From Senegalimassilia anaerobia JC110 (GTDB lineage Bacteria; Actinomycetota; Coriobacteriia; Coriobacteriales; Eggerthellaceae): a stretch of 64,000 bases of DNA. The notes beneath the pieces were generated by a model that saw nothing but the letters and a program-made list of their open reading frames with translations, was not told the origin of the DNA and made no database searches. The stretch lies in NCBI RefSeq assembly GCF_000236865.1, contig NZ_HE611015.1:213983-277982 (forward strand), read 5' to 3'. This document shows, in pieces, positions 1-8,500 of the stretch (position 1 is its first letter; the number at the start of each line of letters is the position of its first letter). A program made the position numbers and the translations under genes.

Positions 1-1
1 G

Positions 2-313
2 CGTCGTATCCTCGATGGGCAAATCGCTCCCTTATCCCCATTGCTGGCAAAAATCAAAATCGATGGATTTCAAACGACCCACGCGCTCGAAAGGGAAGGG
101 GCCGAATCCCAAGGAAAGACCGCCAACGCTACGTCCCGACATGCAAAAGGATTGAAGCTTGCAGACGAAGATGCCGCCCGTTTCGCTCGCCAGATTTCGC
201 AGGCATACGCAGAACTGGCCGATGCGTATTATCTCGACGCGAACATCGAGCCTCACATCAGAGTGAGCAAGGACGCCATTCGCATTACCATACCTGTGCT
301 CATGCAGTCTTAG
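2..313 (+). CDS. Hypothetical protein, C-terminal part only
   Basis: The frame is open to the left edge of the window, so this is the 3-prime end of a longer gene; a TTG at 41 is an in-frame possible start but nothing marks it as the real one. The visible 103 residues are mostly polar, with an Ala/Asp/Glu-rich helical stretch followed by a beta-like ending (IRITIPVLMQS). I do not recognise the family. It lies about 110 bases upstream of spoVS on the same strand, but a promoter-like sequence between them suggests spoVS can be transcribed separately. Confidence 0.55.
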   Translation, partial: RRILDGQIAPLSPLLAKIKIDGFQTTHALEREGAESQGKTANATSRHAKGLKLADEDAARFARQISQAYAELADAYYLDANIEPHIRVSKDAIRITIPVLMQS

Positions 314-333
314 CGCAGGCCCTCCACATCATG

Positions 334-362
334 TTGCGGACAGATTTCGTTATAGCTACAAT
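334..362 (+). promoter_or_regulatory. Candidate sigma-A promoter of spoVS
   Basis: TTGCGG (334-339), a 17-base spacer and TACAAT (357-362) lie about 60 bases before the spoVS start codon. The -10 box matches housekeeping promoters well and the -35 box four of six. This is sequence reading only. Confidence 0.45.
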
Positions 363-421
363 TTAGCTTGCATTTAATTACGCCGAAACACACGTCAAAC
401 AGAACACGAAAAGGTGAATGC

Positions 422-751
422 ATGAATGCCGAACAACAAGCCCCGGAATCAGGGTGCCTGAAAGTTTCCTCAAAATCTTCCCCCGCATCAGTGGCAGGCG
501 CCATTGCCGGCATGGTGAAAGACGGTGTTGGCGTTGAGATCCAAGCTGTCGGCGCCGGTGCCGTGAATCAAGCCGTGAAGGCGATTGCCATCTCTCGAGG
601 ATTCTTGTCGCCTATCGGCATCGAAATCGCCTGCATCCCTTCATTTGCCGACATCGTGATCGATGGCGAATATCGCACGGCCATTCGCTTTGCCGTAGAG
701 CCTCGATATACGCACGGCACGCCAATCGCCGATTCCGCTCTTGGCGAGTAA
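422..751 (+). CDS. spoVS: Stage V sporulation protein S family protein
   Basis: A 109-residue Alba-like protein. The body carries the family hallmark stretches LKVSSKSSPASVAGAIAGM (residues 13-31), EIQAVGAGAVNQAVKAIAI, and CIPSFADIVIDGEYRTAI, which match SpoVS almost residue for residue; the family is usually about 86-90 residues and this one has short extensions at both ends. An in-frame ATG at 368 gives 18 more residues, but ATG 422 is preceded by a purine-rich GAAAAGGTGA and is preferred. In Bacillus SpoVS acts in sporulation and septation; in non-sporulating Actinobacteria and Thermus the role is unknown, with nucleic-acid binding proposed. It directly precedes miaB, a recurrent arrangement. 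Confidence 0.9.
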   Translation: MNAEQQAPESGCLKVSSKSSPASVAGAIAGMVKDGVGVEIQAVGAGAVNQAVKAIAISRGFLSPIGIEIACIPSFADIVIDGEYRTAIRFAVEPRYTHGTPIADSALGE

Positions 752-802
752 CTTCATTTCACATAGCGCTGCTATTCTCGATTCGATCGGAACTGTATCC
801 TT

Positions 803-2158
803 ATGCATACTCCATTCATGAATATGACTTTTTGCGTCCGCACCTTCGGATGCCAGATGAACAAGCATGACTCCGAACGTATTGCGGGCATGCTCGAAGG
901 CCTCGGTGGCCTTATGGTCGACACCGTGGAGGAAGCCGATATCCTGATTTACATGACGTGCTGCGTGCGCGAAGCGGCAGATACTCGTTTGTACGGTCAG
1001 GTTGCATCGTTGAAGAACATCCCCGTGAGAAGCGGATCCCCGCTGAGCAAGAGAATCGTTGCAGTAGGTGGCTGCATCGGCCAGCGCGATGGCGATGAGC
1101 TGACGAAAAAGCTCCCTCATCTTGATGTGGTCTTCGGCACGCACAATCTGGCATCTCTACCGCACCTTCTTCAAGCTGCTATAGAAGAAGGCGGTCATCA
1201 GGTTGAGGTTCTCGATGCTTCTTCCTCCTTCCCGACCGAACTTCCGACAAGCCGTGAACATTCGTGGGCTGCGTGGCTGCCTATTACCATTGGATGCAAT
1301 AACTTCTGCACGTATTGCATCGTTCCTTACGTGCGCGGCCGGGAGAAATCGCGCCCAATCGAAGACATCGTCGTCGAAGCGGAACGTTATGTGGCAGCCG
1401 GTGTGAAGGAGATCACGCTGCTCGGTCAAAACGTCAACTCTTATGGTCGCGACCTGTATGGCAGCCCTCGTTTCGCTCAAATTCTCAAAGCTCTTGACGA
1501 GACGGGTGTCGAGCGCCTGCGCTTCGCCACCAGCCATCCTAAAGATCTGTCCGACGAGGTTATCGCGCAGTTCGGCTCGCTGCGTTCGCTTATGCCGGCA
1601 CTGCATCTCCCGGCGCAATCCGGCTCGGATCGTATTTTGCAGCTGATGAACCGTCGCTATACCTCGGCGCATTATCGACAGCTTGTCAGCAAATTGCGCG
1701 ATGCTTGCCCGGATATCGCCTTGTCCACCGACATTATCGTAGGATTCCCAGGCGAAACCGAAAAAGACTTCATGGACACAGCTCGTCTGGTCGATGAGAT
1801 CGGATATCATCAGGTATTCACCTTTATTTACTCCAAGCGAGAGGGGACTCCTGCTGCGAGCATGGAGGATAACACCCCTCATGAGGTGATTCAGAAACGG
1901 TTCGATTGCCTGGTCGATATCGTTCAGGCTCATGCTTTCGAGAAAAACCAGCTTGACCTGGGAGCAACCATCCCGGTTTTGGTGGAGGGCTCATCAAAGC
2001 GCGACGAATTGCTTATTGCAGGTAAAAGCCCGAAGAACCAAACGGTACATGCGCCGGTTCCTGCCGGCAAAACACCCGAACAACTGGCTGGAAGCATCGT
2101 CAACGTTCGAATCAACGAAGCAAAAACCTGGTATTTGGCCGGCGATATCGTTGAATAA
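803..2158 (+). CDS. miaB: tRNA-2-methylthio-N6-dimethylallyladenosine synthase
   Basis: A 451-residue radical-SAM methylthiotransferase that adds the 2-methylthio group to i6A37 of tRNAs reading UNN codons. The N-terminal UPF0004 domain has the three cluster cysteines (TFGCQMN, Cys17; CCV; GGCIGQ). The radical-SAM motif CNNFCTYC sits at residues 165-172 and binds the second 4Fe-4S cluster. A C-terminal TRAM-like region closes the protein (about 385-451). ATG 803 is used here; ATG 821 would give a product six residues shorter. The 3-prime end abuts miaA, which makes its substrate i6A, so the two enzymes of one pathway are co-transcribed. Confidence 0.95.
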   Translation: MHTPFMNMTFCVRTFGCQMNKHDSERIAGMLEGLGGLMVDTVEEADILIYMTCCVREAADTRLYGQVASLKNIPVRSGSPLSKRIVAVGGCIGQRDGDELTKKLPHLDVVFGTHNLASLPHLLQAAIEEGGHQVEVLDASSSFPTELPTSREHSWAAWLPITIGCNNFCTYCIVPYVRGREKSRPIEDIVVEAERYVAAGVKEITLLGQNVNSYGRDLYGSPRFAQILKALDETGVERLRFATSHPKDLSDEVIAQFGSLRSLMPALHLPAQSGSDRILQLMNRRYTSAHYRQLVSKLRDACPDIALSTDIIVGFPGETEKDFMDTARLVDEIGYHQVFTFIYSKREGTPAASMEDNTPHEVIQKRFDCLVDIVQAHAFEKNQLDLGATIPVLVEGSSKRDELLIAGKSPKNQTVHAPVPAGKTPEQLAGSIVNVRINEAKTWYLAGDIVE

Positions 2159-2180
2159 CGCCTCAAAGGCTGCTGCAACC

Positions 2181-3128
2181 GTGAATGCGGCGGCGGCAGC
2201 CCTCTCGCAGCCCGTGATTTGCGTGGTAGGCCCTACTGCATCGGGGAAAACCGATGTCGCGCAACTCATCGCAACGCGTTTGGACGGGGAAGTGGTAAGC
2301 GCCGACTCCATGCAGGTGTACCGCGGCATGGATATCGGAACAGGCAAACTTCCCGAAAGCGAACGACTGGTACCTCATTATGGCTTCGATTTGGTGAATC
2401 CTGGTGAGCCGTTCTCCGCGGCATTGTTTCAAGCGTATGCGCGGGAAAGCTTCGTGGAAATCGAATCTAAGGGCAAGCGCAGCATTCTAGCTGGCGGTAC
2501 CGGCTTTTACGTCCGCGCAGCCATCGATGCCTATGAGTTCCCCGATGGCGAGCAAATCGATAATCCGATCCGAAATCACTGGAATGCATTCGCCGCAGAA
2601 TATGGCCCCAAACGGTTGTGGAGTGAACTGCACCAACGTGACCCAGAGAGTGCGCAGTTAATACCTCCAGCAGATATCAAACGAGTGGTTCGTGCTTTTG
2701 AGCTGCTAGAAACGGGAGATAGCTACGCGATTCAAAAACAACGGCTCCAATCCTTACCGCAATGGGTCCCCGCAATGTTCATCGGTTTAGCGGTAGACCC
2801 CGATGTTTTACGCGCACGCATCCGAGCACGTGTTGACTCCATGGTAGCCAATGGACTTATCCAAGAAGTGGAAACTTTGCTTGCATCCGGCTTCCGTGAT
2901 GGAATCACTGCGCCACAGGCGATCGGGTACAAAGAGATAGTCGCTGCACTTGATGGCCGCACCAGCATGGAAGAGGCAATCGAATCCATAAAGGTGTCCA
3001 CTTGCCGATACGCCAAACGTCAGCGCACGTGGTTTAGAAAAGACTTGCGGATTCATTGGCTTTGCGCAGATTCGGGGGATACCGATGCGCTTGCAGATGA
3101 AGCAATATCCTTGATTGATACACTGTAA
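2181..3128 (+). CDS. miaA: tRNA dimethylallyltransferase
   Basis: MiaA transfers the dimethylallyl group of DMAPP to A37 of tRNA, the step before MiaB. Visible motifs are the P-loop GPTASGKTDV near the N-terminus, DSMQVYRGMDIGTGK, AGGTGFY, and near the C-terminus QAIGYKE and the TRRYAKRQ-like CRYAKRQRTWFRKD. The reading frame is open upstream into miaB. GTG 2181 is chosen because AAAGG lies upstream at a tolerable distance and the P-loop then falls about 15 residues in; TTG 2151, which would overlap the miaB stop by 8 bases, is the alternative. About 315 residues, normal for the family. Confidence 0.92.
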   Translation: MNAAAAALSQPVICVVGPTASGKTDVAQLIATRLDGEVVSADSMQVYRGMDIGTGKLPESERLVPHYGFDLVNPGEPFSAALFQAYARESFVEIESKGKRSILAGGTGFYVRAAIDAYEFPDGEQIDNPIRNHWNAFAAEYGPKRLWSELHQRDPESAQLIPPADIKRVVRAFELLETGDSYAIQKQRLQSLPQWVPAMFIGLAVDPDVLRARIRARVDSMVANGLIQEVETLLASGFRDGITAPQAIGYKEIVAALDGRTSMEEAIESIKVSTCRYAKRQRTWFRKDLRIHWLCADSGDTDALADEAISLIDTL

Positions 3129-3168
3129 ATCGTATTTACCCTTGTTAAAGGAGCGTGCGTAAAACCTC

Positions 3169-4089
3169 ATGGAATTGGATTTTGTTAAGCTTCATGGTCT
3201 TGGCAATGACTTCGTTTTCATCGATGATTTTTCGAGAGATATCGAGTTGACGCAGGAGCAAGTCGCCTTGCTGTGCGATCGTCATTTCGGTATCGGCGCG
3301 GATGGCGTGATTATGGTGCGCCCTTCGAAACGCTCCGAGTGTGCTGCATATATGCACTACATTAACGCAGATGGCACGCTTGCGCAAATGTGCGGCAATG
3401 GTGTTCGTTGCTTTGCAAAGTACCTCGTAGACCGCGGGTTCGTGCTTGCAAGCGATGGCTCCTTCGTGGCCGACACGTTGGCGGGTCCGAAGCCGATCAG
3501 CTTTGAGGTGGACAAACACGACAAGTTGACCTTTGCCACCGTTGATATGGGTCATCCTGTTCTCGAACCGCAAAATGTACCGGTTGACTTGCCTGCAAAC
3601 GCCCTCACCGATGACGAGACGGGTTTCGTGAAAGACAGTGCTATCGAATCTCCTTGGGGGGCGTTTGCCTTCACGTGCGTCTCTATGGGGAATCCGCATG
3701 CTATCTGCTTCATCGATGATTTCAGCACACTGCCCGATGAACTGTTCGTAAGCGCGAGCGATAAATGTCTCGCAAAGCTGGATCTGAATCGAATCGGTGC
3801 ATACTACGAAAGCCATTTAGTGTTCCCCGAGAAAACCAATGTCGAATTCGCCCATGTCGGCAATGACGCCATTGAAATGCGCGTATTCGAACGCGGTTGC
3901 GGTGAGACGCTTGCCTGCGGCACCGGGGCTTGCGCCACTAACGTCGCAGCAGCTTTGACTGGACGCGCTTCCAGGGAGAACGATGTCATATTGCGCGGCG
4001 GTACGCTTCATATCAAGTGGGATGCCGATGATCACGTTATGATGACGGGTCCTGCCACGGAAGCCTTCCAGGGTACCGTTGAGTTGTAG
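3169..4089 (+). CDS. dapF: Diaminopimelate epimerase
   Basis: Interconverts LL- and meso-diaminopimelate in the lysine and peptidoglycan pathway. The 306-residue protein carries both catalytic cysteine motifs: MCGNGVRCFAKYL (about residues 81-93) and GCGETLACGTGACA (about 243-256), plus the N-terminal KLHGLGNDFVFID. AAAGGAG stands upstream of ATG 3169. It is separated from miaA by 40 bases and followed by a strong hairpin terminator, so it appears to close the spoVS-miaB-miaA-dapF unit. Meso-DAP peptidoglycan is consistent with a coriobacterial host. Confidence 0.95.
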   Translation: MELDFVKLHGLGNDFVFIDDFSRDIELTQEQVALLCDRHFGIGADGVIMVRPSKRSECAAYMHYINADGTLAQMCGNGVRCFAKYLVDRGFVLASDGSFVADTLAGPKPISFEVDKHDKLTFATVDMGHPVLEPQNVPVDLPANALTDDETGFVKDSAIESPWGAFAFTCVSMGNPHAICFIDDFSTLPDELFVSASDKCLAKLDLNRIGAYYESHLVFPEKTNVEFAHVGNDAIEMRVFERGCGETLACGTGACATNVAAALTGRASRENDVILRGGTLHIKWDADDHVMMTGPATEAFQGTVEL

Positions 4090-4122
4090 CCGCTCGTAAT
4101 CGGACGGCTTATGCTACTATCG

Positions 4123-4159
4123 ACAAGCGCAGGAATGCACCTGCGCTTGTTTTTATTTT
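4123..4159 (+). terminator. Rho-independent terminator after dapF
   Basis: An 11-bp perfect stem, ACAAGCGCAGG (4123-4133) with CCTGCGCTTGT (4140-4150), a 6-base loop, followed by TTTTTATTTT. A textbook intrinsic terminator. Confidence 0.92.
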
Positions 4160-4236
4160 GGGGGCCACATCAAGCACAAGCCGTAATCCATTCCTATGTA
4201 CGCATTTCAGCTTGAACCCACCGGAGAGGATTACCG

Positions 4237-5550
4237 ATGTCGGAATATCAATCGGTCTTAATTAAGGGTGCGAAAACAACTGTTGAAGAGAAGCGGGAAA
4301 AGGCCGTGCTTGTTGGCGTCGAACGACCCGGCATGCGTTGGAATATCTCGTCTTCTTTAGCGGAGCTTGAGCGATTAGCGGATACCGCAGGAGCGGATAC
4401 GGTTGCCGTTACAACACAAAAGCTTGATTCTCCAAATCCCAGAACTTTTGTGGGCAGCGGCAAAGTGGAAGAGATCTCCCGTCTTTGCCGATCAACTGGA
4501 GCAGATTTGATCATTTTCGATGACGAGTTAACACCATCACAGCAATCAAATCTGGAAAAGTCTGTTGATCGCGACTTGAAAGTCATCGATCGCACCGCTT
4601 TGATCTTAGATATTTTCGCACTTCACGCAACAACCAAAGAAGGACGTTTGCAAGTTCGTCTTGCTCAGAACCAATATCTGCTCCCCCGACTTCGTGGTAT
4701 GTGGTCGCATTTAGCCTCAAACCGCATGGGCGGTGGCGTAGGCAGCCGATTCGGCGAAGGCGAAAGCCAGCTTGAAGTTGACCGTCGATTGGTTCGCAAG
4801 CGTATCACCACCATCAAACGCGAACTTGCACATTTGGCTGAAGTTCGAGCCGTTCAACGAGAAAGCAGATACGAAAGCGGGATGTTCAAGGTCTCGCTCG
4901 CAGGGTATACCAATGCTGGTAAATCAAGTTTGCTCAATCGGCTCACCAATGCTGATGTCCTTGCATACGACAAATTATTTGCCACGCTCGACTCCACTAC
5001 AAGGAAATACGAACTGCCCGAAGGACGCGAAATCACGCTAACCGATACGGTCGGCTTCATTCAGAAGCTACCGACCACCTTGGTTGAAGCATTTAAATCT
5101 ACGCTGGATGAAATCACCGGCTCGAATTTAATATTGCATGTAGTTGATGCCTCTTCTGACGAATTTGAAGAACAGATAGTGGCAGTTGAAGAAGTCTTAG
5201 AGCAGATCAATGCGCAAACCTTACCCAGGGTGCTGGTTTTTAATAAGTGCGACTTACTGACGATCGAGCAACAGGAAGCATTGGCCAATCGCTATGATGC
5301 GCTGCTCGTATCGGCAGAAACAGGAGAGGGAATAGATCAGCTTGTCGACAGGATCGCTCATGTAGCATCCGCTCAAGACACGCACCTTGATGTAGTCGTT
5401 CCGTACCAACGCGGTGATTTGGTATCGAAGGCTCACGAGCGTTGCAGGATCTTGACCGAAGAGCATATCGAAACTGGGACTCATCTGACTATGTTAGTAC
5501 CAAAAGCATATGTAGATGAATTCGGATCATTGAGCGATGCCAAGCAATAA
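4237..5550 (+). CDS. hflX: Ribosome-associated GTPase HflX
   Basis: A 437-residue GTPase of the Obg-HflX superfamily that binds 50S subunits and splits stalled or dormant ribosomes. The N-terminal HflX domain (about 30-180) includes NPRTFVGSGKVEEI and the RGMWSHLASNRMGGGVGSR stretch. The G domain shows G1 GYTNAGKSS, G3 DTVGF and G4 NKCD. GGAGAGG precedes ATG 4237. It stands alone between two terminators, so it is probably monocistronic. Confidence 0.94.
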   Translation: MSEYQSVLIKGAKTTVEEKREKAVLVGVERPGMRWNISSSLAELERLADTAGADTVAVTTQKLDSPNPRTFVGSGKVEEISRLCRSTGADLIIFDDELTPSQQSNLEKSVDRDLKVIDRTALILDIFALHATTKEGRLQVRLAQNQYLLPRLRGMWSHLASNRMGGGVGSRFGEGESQLEVDRRLVRKRITTIKRELAHLAEVRAVQRESRYESGMFKVSLAGYTNAGKSSLLNRLTNADVLAYDKLFATLDSTTRKYELPEGREITLTDTVGFIQKLPTTLVEAFKSTLDEITGSNLILHVVDASSDEFEEQIVAVEEVLEQINAQTLPRVLVFNKCDLLTIEQQEALANRYDALLVSAETGEGIDQLVDRIAHVASAQDTHLDVVVPYQRGDLVSKAHERCRILTEEHIETGTHLTMLVPKAYVDEFGSLSDAKQ

Positions 5551-5630
5551 ATCGACAGCCCACAACTTATAAGCCCGGCAGAAAAGACGTTTTGCAATTT
5601 CAGGCGGACATCTTCGTGCCCGGGTAGTCA

Positions 5631-5677
5631 ACGGCCCGAATGCGCGCATGCTACATTCGGGCCGTATTTAGGTTTTA
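5631..5677 (+). terminator. Terminator after hflX
   Basis: A 12-bp perfect stem, ACGGCCCGAATG (5631-5642) with CATTCGGGCCGT (5654-5665), then ATTTAGGTTTT. The U-tract is interrupted but the position behind hflX fits a terminator. Confidence 0.75.
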
Positions 5678-5928
5678 TGCGGGCATTATTCAACTCTCAT
5701 AGCGGTTCGTACGATATCGGCGACCCAAATACACATGCCCCATGTAGCTATATCGCATACACAATCTTCCGCGTCATCAGAGCGGCTTGTACCAACTGTT
5801 CCGACACTACCAGATTGCACGAGCAAAGGTGCCTGAACAAGTTCATATTGCGAGCATTACAACTTGAATGGCTAGCTCAATCACAGATCACGTGTTCTAG
5901 CTTGAGTAACTACCCCCGTAGAGTTTCA
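5678..5928. other. Intergenic stretch without recognisable gene
   Basis: AT-rich spacer between the hflX terminator and the end of lexA. An 85-codon plus-strand reading frame (5677-5934) starts inside the terminator, resembles no family I know and runs into lexA, so I do not call it. A near-repeat (CTAGCTCAA at 5870-5878 and CTAGCTTGAG around 5897) is the only visible structure. No tRNA or riboswitch was recognised. Confidence 0.5.
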
Positions 5929-6567
5929 TTATAAACGGCGGAACACGGCAACAACCTTGCCGGCAATGGAACAATCAGTGGTGATGATGGGATCCATGGA
6001 AGAGTTTTCTGGCTGCAGTCGAATATGATCTTGCTCTTTGTAGAAGCGCTTAACCGTAGCCCCATCGTCGATGATCGCAACAACGATGTCCCCATTGTTT
6101 GCAACCGGCTGCTCTTTAACCACGACGTAATCGCCGTCGTTGATACCCGCCTCAATCATGCTTTCCCCATGCACAGACAGCATGAAAGAAGGTGCATCGC
6201 CAACGATTTCGATAGGCAACGACATAGTGTTGGTGATGTTCTGCTCGGCAAGGATGGGGACTCCAGCCGCAACGTCCCCGACCAATGGCACGGACACGAT
6301 ATCGTCAAACTGAGCGTGAACGATATTCGTAGCATCTTCGGTATGGTCAAGCGGGTAGGTAAGCGCTATCGACCGCGATTTCAGCGCATCGCGCTTGATA
6401 AGGCCCTTCTCCTCAAGCGCCTTCAAGTGAACATGCACGGTGGAAGGAGAGGAGAGCCCCAAAGCCTGACACACCTCGCGAACAGTGGGACCAAAGCCTT
6501 TTTCGCGGATGTATTGCTCGATGACGTCGAGCACCGCCTGCTGGCGCTTAGTGATCTTGTCGGTCAT
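5929..6567 (-). CDS. lexA: LexA repressor, SOS regulator
   Basis: A 212-residue transcriptional repressor and self-cleaving serine protease. The N-terminal winged helix includes ITKRQQAVLDVIEQYI and SSPSTVHVHLKALEEKGLIK (about 1-65). The S24 domain shows the cleavage bond Ala101-Gly102 (DVAAGVPI), the nucleophile Ser136 (HGESM) and the general base Lys173 (ATVKRFYK). It is divergently arranged with a small membrane-protein gene, and three GAAC-N4-GTTY boxes lie between the two starts, so both are probably SOS-induced and lexA is autoregulated. Confidence 0.97.
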   Translation of the reverse strand: MTDKITKRQQAVLDVIEQYIREKGFGPTVREVCQALGLSSPSTVHVHLKALEEKGLIKRDALKSRSIALTYPLDHTEDATNIVHAQFDDIVSVPLVGDVAAGVPILAEQNITNTMSLPIEIVGDAPSFMLSVHGESMIEAGINDGDYVVVKEQPVANNGDIVVAIIDDGATVKRFYKEQDHIRLQPENSSMDPIITTDCSIAGKVVAVFRRL

Positions 6568-6594
6568 GGGCTGTCCTTTCGAGGTGAACTATAA

Positions 6595-6663
6595 CGAACA
6601 TCCGTTTGTTTTCTGTTGACATGAACCTTTGTTCGCTCTATTATATATGCGAACAAAGGTTCT
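6595..6663. promoter_or_regulatory. Cluster of three LexA boxes between lexA and the divergent gene
   Basis: Three SOS boxes of the Gram-positive GAAC-N4-GTTC type are readable: CGAACATCCGTTTG (6595-6608), TGAACCTTTGTTCG (6622-6635) and CGAACAAAGGTTCT (6650-6663). Their starts are 27 and 28 bases apart, putting them at nearly regular spacing. TTGACA (6615-6620), just before the second box, with TATATA-like sequence (6641-6648) makes a rightward promoter candidate interleaved with the boxes. Confidence 0.85.
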
Positions 6664-6687
6664 ACGCAAGAGCAAAGGGGAGGAAAT

Positions 6688-6981
6688 ATGCAACACCGTG
6701 ATTCTCGTTCGGCAATTAGCGGCACAGCGGCGCTAAAGCTAGATGCACGCGTTTCATCTGCGCATATCATTCAATTTCCCGGATCTGAGTATAGCGCCCG
6801 GCAGATCGACGATATATCATCCTCTCATCCTGCCGACGAGTCTCGACGCAGTAACGCGCGCATAAGGCAAAGTGGCGACTCCCGTCAGCCATATCAAGCA
6901 GGACCTCGCGCAACTCCAGCTCAAACCGCCGGCGCAATCACCTTGTTCGCGTTGCTTACCATCATCGCTGGCATTTTGTGA
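6688..6981 (+). CDS. Small SOS-controlled protein with a C-terminal membrane anchor
   Basis: 97 residues: a polar, Ser/Arg-rich N-terminal part (1-80) and one hydrophobic helix at the very end (AGAITLFALLTIIAGIL), so it should be tail-anchored with its N-terminus in the cytoplasm. GGGGAGG precedes ATG 6688. It is divergent from lexA across three LexA boxes. In Bacillus and Corynebacterium this position is held by YneA/DivS-type SOS division inhibitors, which usually carry a LysM domain; no LysM is visible here, nor in the other frames downstream. The function as a division inhibitor is inference from context. Confidence 0.7.
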   Translation: MQHRDSRSAISGTAALKLDARVSSAHIIQFPGSEYSARQIDDISSSHPADESRRSNARIRQSGDSRQPYQAGPRATPAQTAGAITLFALLTIIAGIL

Positions 6982-7113
6982 TTCACGCCGATCCGCACTT
7001 CCGCTAAGGGCAATATCTTGTGTCACGATTTGGTGCACTCTTTTGTAACAATGTATATACCGCTATATCTTGTATGTTAGGCTACATATCATCGAACGAA
7101 GGAGTGCGATTGT

Positions 7114-7560
7114 ATGAAATGCCCGGCATGCGGAAACTTAGAATCCAAAGTAGTTGATTCCCGTCCGTCTGATGATGGTAGCAGCATCCGCCGCAGGCGG
7201 GAATGCCTCCAATGCGGTCGAAGGTTCACTACGTATGAGCGCTTAGGCGACAATCCGCTCATCATCATTAAATCCGATGGTTCATCCGAAGCTTATGACA
7301 GACAAAAGCTCATGAGGGGTCTCCTCATTGCATGCGCTAAGCGGCCGATAGCTCCTGAGCAGTTGGGCGCATTGATTGATAGCATAGAAGCCGAGCTACG
7401 CAATGCATCTAAAAGCGAAATCGGCTCTAAAGAGCTTGGCGACATGGCTTTGGTGCGATTGGCGAAGCTTGACGATGTAGCCTACGTGCGATTTGCAAGC
7501 GTATACAAAGATTTTCAAAACGTAGAGGAATTTGCTGCGGCTCTTGAGGGGTTGAAGTAG
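7114..7560 (+). CDS. nrdR: Transcriptional repressor NrdR
   Basis: A 148-residue regulator of ribonucleotide reductase genes. The N-terminal zinc ribbon has two Cys pairs (MKCPACGN and ECLQCGRRFTTYER), followed by an ATP-cone domain (IIIKSDGSSEAYDRQKLMRGL onward). Length is normal. GAAGGAG precedes ATG 7114. The stop is followed after two bases by dut, so dNTP supply functions are grouped. Confidence 0.96.
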   Translation: MKCPACGNLESKVVDSRPSDDGSSIRRRRECLQCGRRFTTYERLGDNPLIIIKSDGSSEAYDRQKLMRGLLIACAKRPIAPEQLGALIDSIEAELRNASKSEIGSKELGDMALVRLAKLDDVAYVRFASVYKDFQNVEEFAAALEGLK

Positions 7561-7562
7561 CT

Positions 7563-8009
7563 ATGGACAACGTGCGCGTCCCTATTAAAATGCTCTCACG
7601 CGATGCTCAAATCCCTCACACGGCATACAACGGTGATGCGGGAGTAGACTTGAGATCCGTCGAGCGTATTGTGTTGAAACCGCATGAACGCGCTATGGTC
7701 GCCACAGGACTCGCAATCGCGCTACCTGAAGGGCATGCAGGTTTTGTATTACCTCGCAGCGGCTTAGCTGCGAAACACGGCATTTCTATCGTCAATGCAC
7801 CTGGTCTTATCGACAGCAATTATCGTGGTGAGCTGAAGGTAATTTTACTGAACAACGATCCCAACGATTCTTTTGCCATCGAAATCGGTGACCGCATTGC
7901 ACAGCTCATCGTCATGCCGATCCCTACGATCAATTTCGAGCAGGTCGAGGAATTGACGGAATCGCAACGAGGAGAATCGGGTTTCGGCAGCAGTGGAATC
8001 CGCAATTAG
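7563..8009 (+). CDS. dut: Deoxyuridine 5-prime-triphosphate nucleotidohydrolase
   Basis: Hydrolyses dUTP to dUMP and pyrophosphate, keeping uracil out of DNA and feeding dTMP synthesis. The five trimeric dUTPase motifs are visible in order: DAGVDLRS, PRSGLAAKHGI, NAPGLIDSNYRGEL, GDRIAQLIV and RGESGFGSSG at the C-terminus (motif V). 148 residues, full length. Translationally close to nrdR (2-base gap) and to the next membrane protein gene (8-base gap). Confidence 0.96.
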   Translation: MDNVRVPIKMLSRDAQIPHTAYNGDAGVDLRSVERIVLKPHERAMVATGLAIALPEGHAGFVLPRSGLAAKHGISIVNAPGLIDSNYRGELKVILLNNDPNDSFAIEIGDRIAQLIVMPIPTINFEQVEELTESQRGESGFGSSGIRN

Positions 8010-8017
8010 GAGTTAAC

Positions 8018-8500
8018 GTGGCCGATCAACAAAACAATCGTCCCAGTCCATATCTTGATGAAAATCAAGAGCCTTATGGCAAACCGGACACACAACCTAA
8101 TCCGAATGATGGAAACAATCAGTTCAAGCCGAATGCCTTAGACGAGCAGACGCTTAGGTCAGCTCGCTCTCAAACGATGTTTGCATTTATTGCGGGCCCT
8201 TTGTCCCTGTTTTTAGGCGGAATGCTGTTAGGAACCATCGGTGCGATTTGCGCATTTTTGGCTTATCGCAAATTGCACTCGCTTGCTCAAAAAACAAACG
8301 AGACCGCATCCATAGCTCGCGGAATGCTCAAGTCCACGCGGACCGCATTGGTTATCTGCTTGGTTGCGGTAACGCTTAACGCAGTTTCCTTTGTAATTAT
8401 GTTTCCCGTAATCGAACAGATGCTTCAAAGCGGAGACTTCGCAAGCATTGCTGGCAATATGAGCGCAGGAACAGCTGCAGGAACTTCAACATGGGGCTAG
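8018..8500 (+). CDS. Small membrane protein with Asn/Pro-rich N-terminus
   Basis: 160 residues starting at GTG 8018, preceded by TAGGAG. The first 50 residues are rich in Asn, Pro and Gln. Two hydrophobic segments follow (about 54-86 and 109-132) separated by a charged loop. The layout resembles DUF4190-type proteins but I cannot assign a family. It is the last gene of the nrdR-dut unit before the insertion sequence. Confidence 0.7.
   Translation: MADQQNNRPSPYLDENQEPYGKPDTQPNPNDGNNQFKPNALDEQTLRSARSQTMFAFIAGPLSLFLGGMLLGTIGAICAFLAYRKLHSLAQKTNETASIARGMLKSTRTALVICLVAVTLNAVSFVIMFPVIEQMLQSGDFASIAGNMSAGTAAGTSTWG

Noticed and set aside
5677-5934. An 85-codon frame between hflX and lexA
   Set aside because: Starts in the hflX terminator, lacks an SD, resembles nothing known and ends inside lexA.
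7040-7113. NrdR boxes in front of nrdR
   Set aside because: ATGTATATACC and CTATATCTTG resemble halves of the consensus, but neither full 16-mer nor the usual spacing fits.
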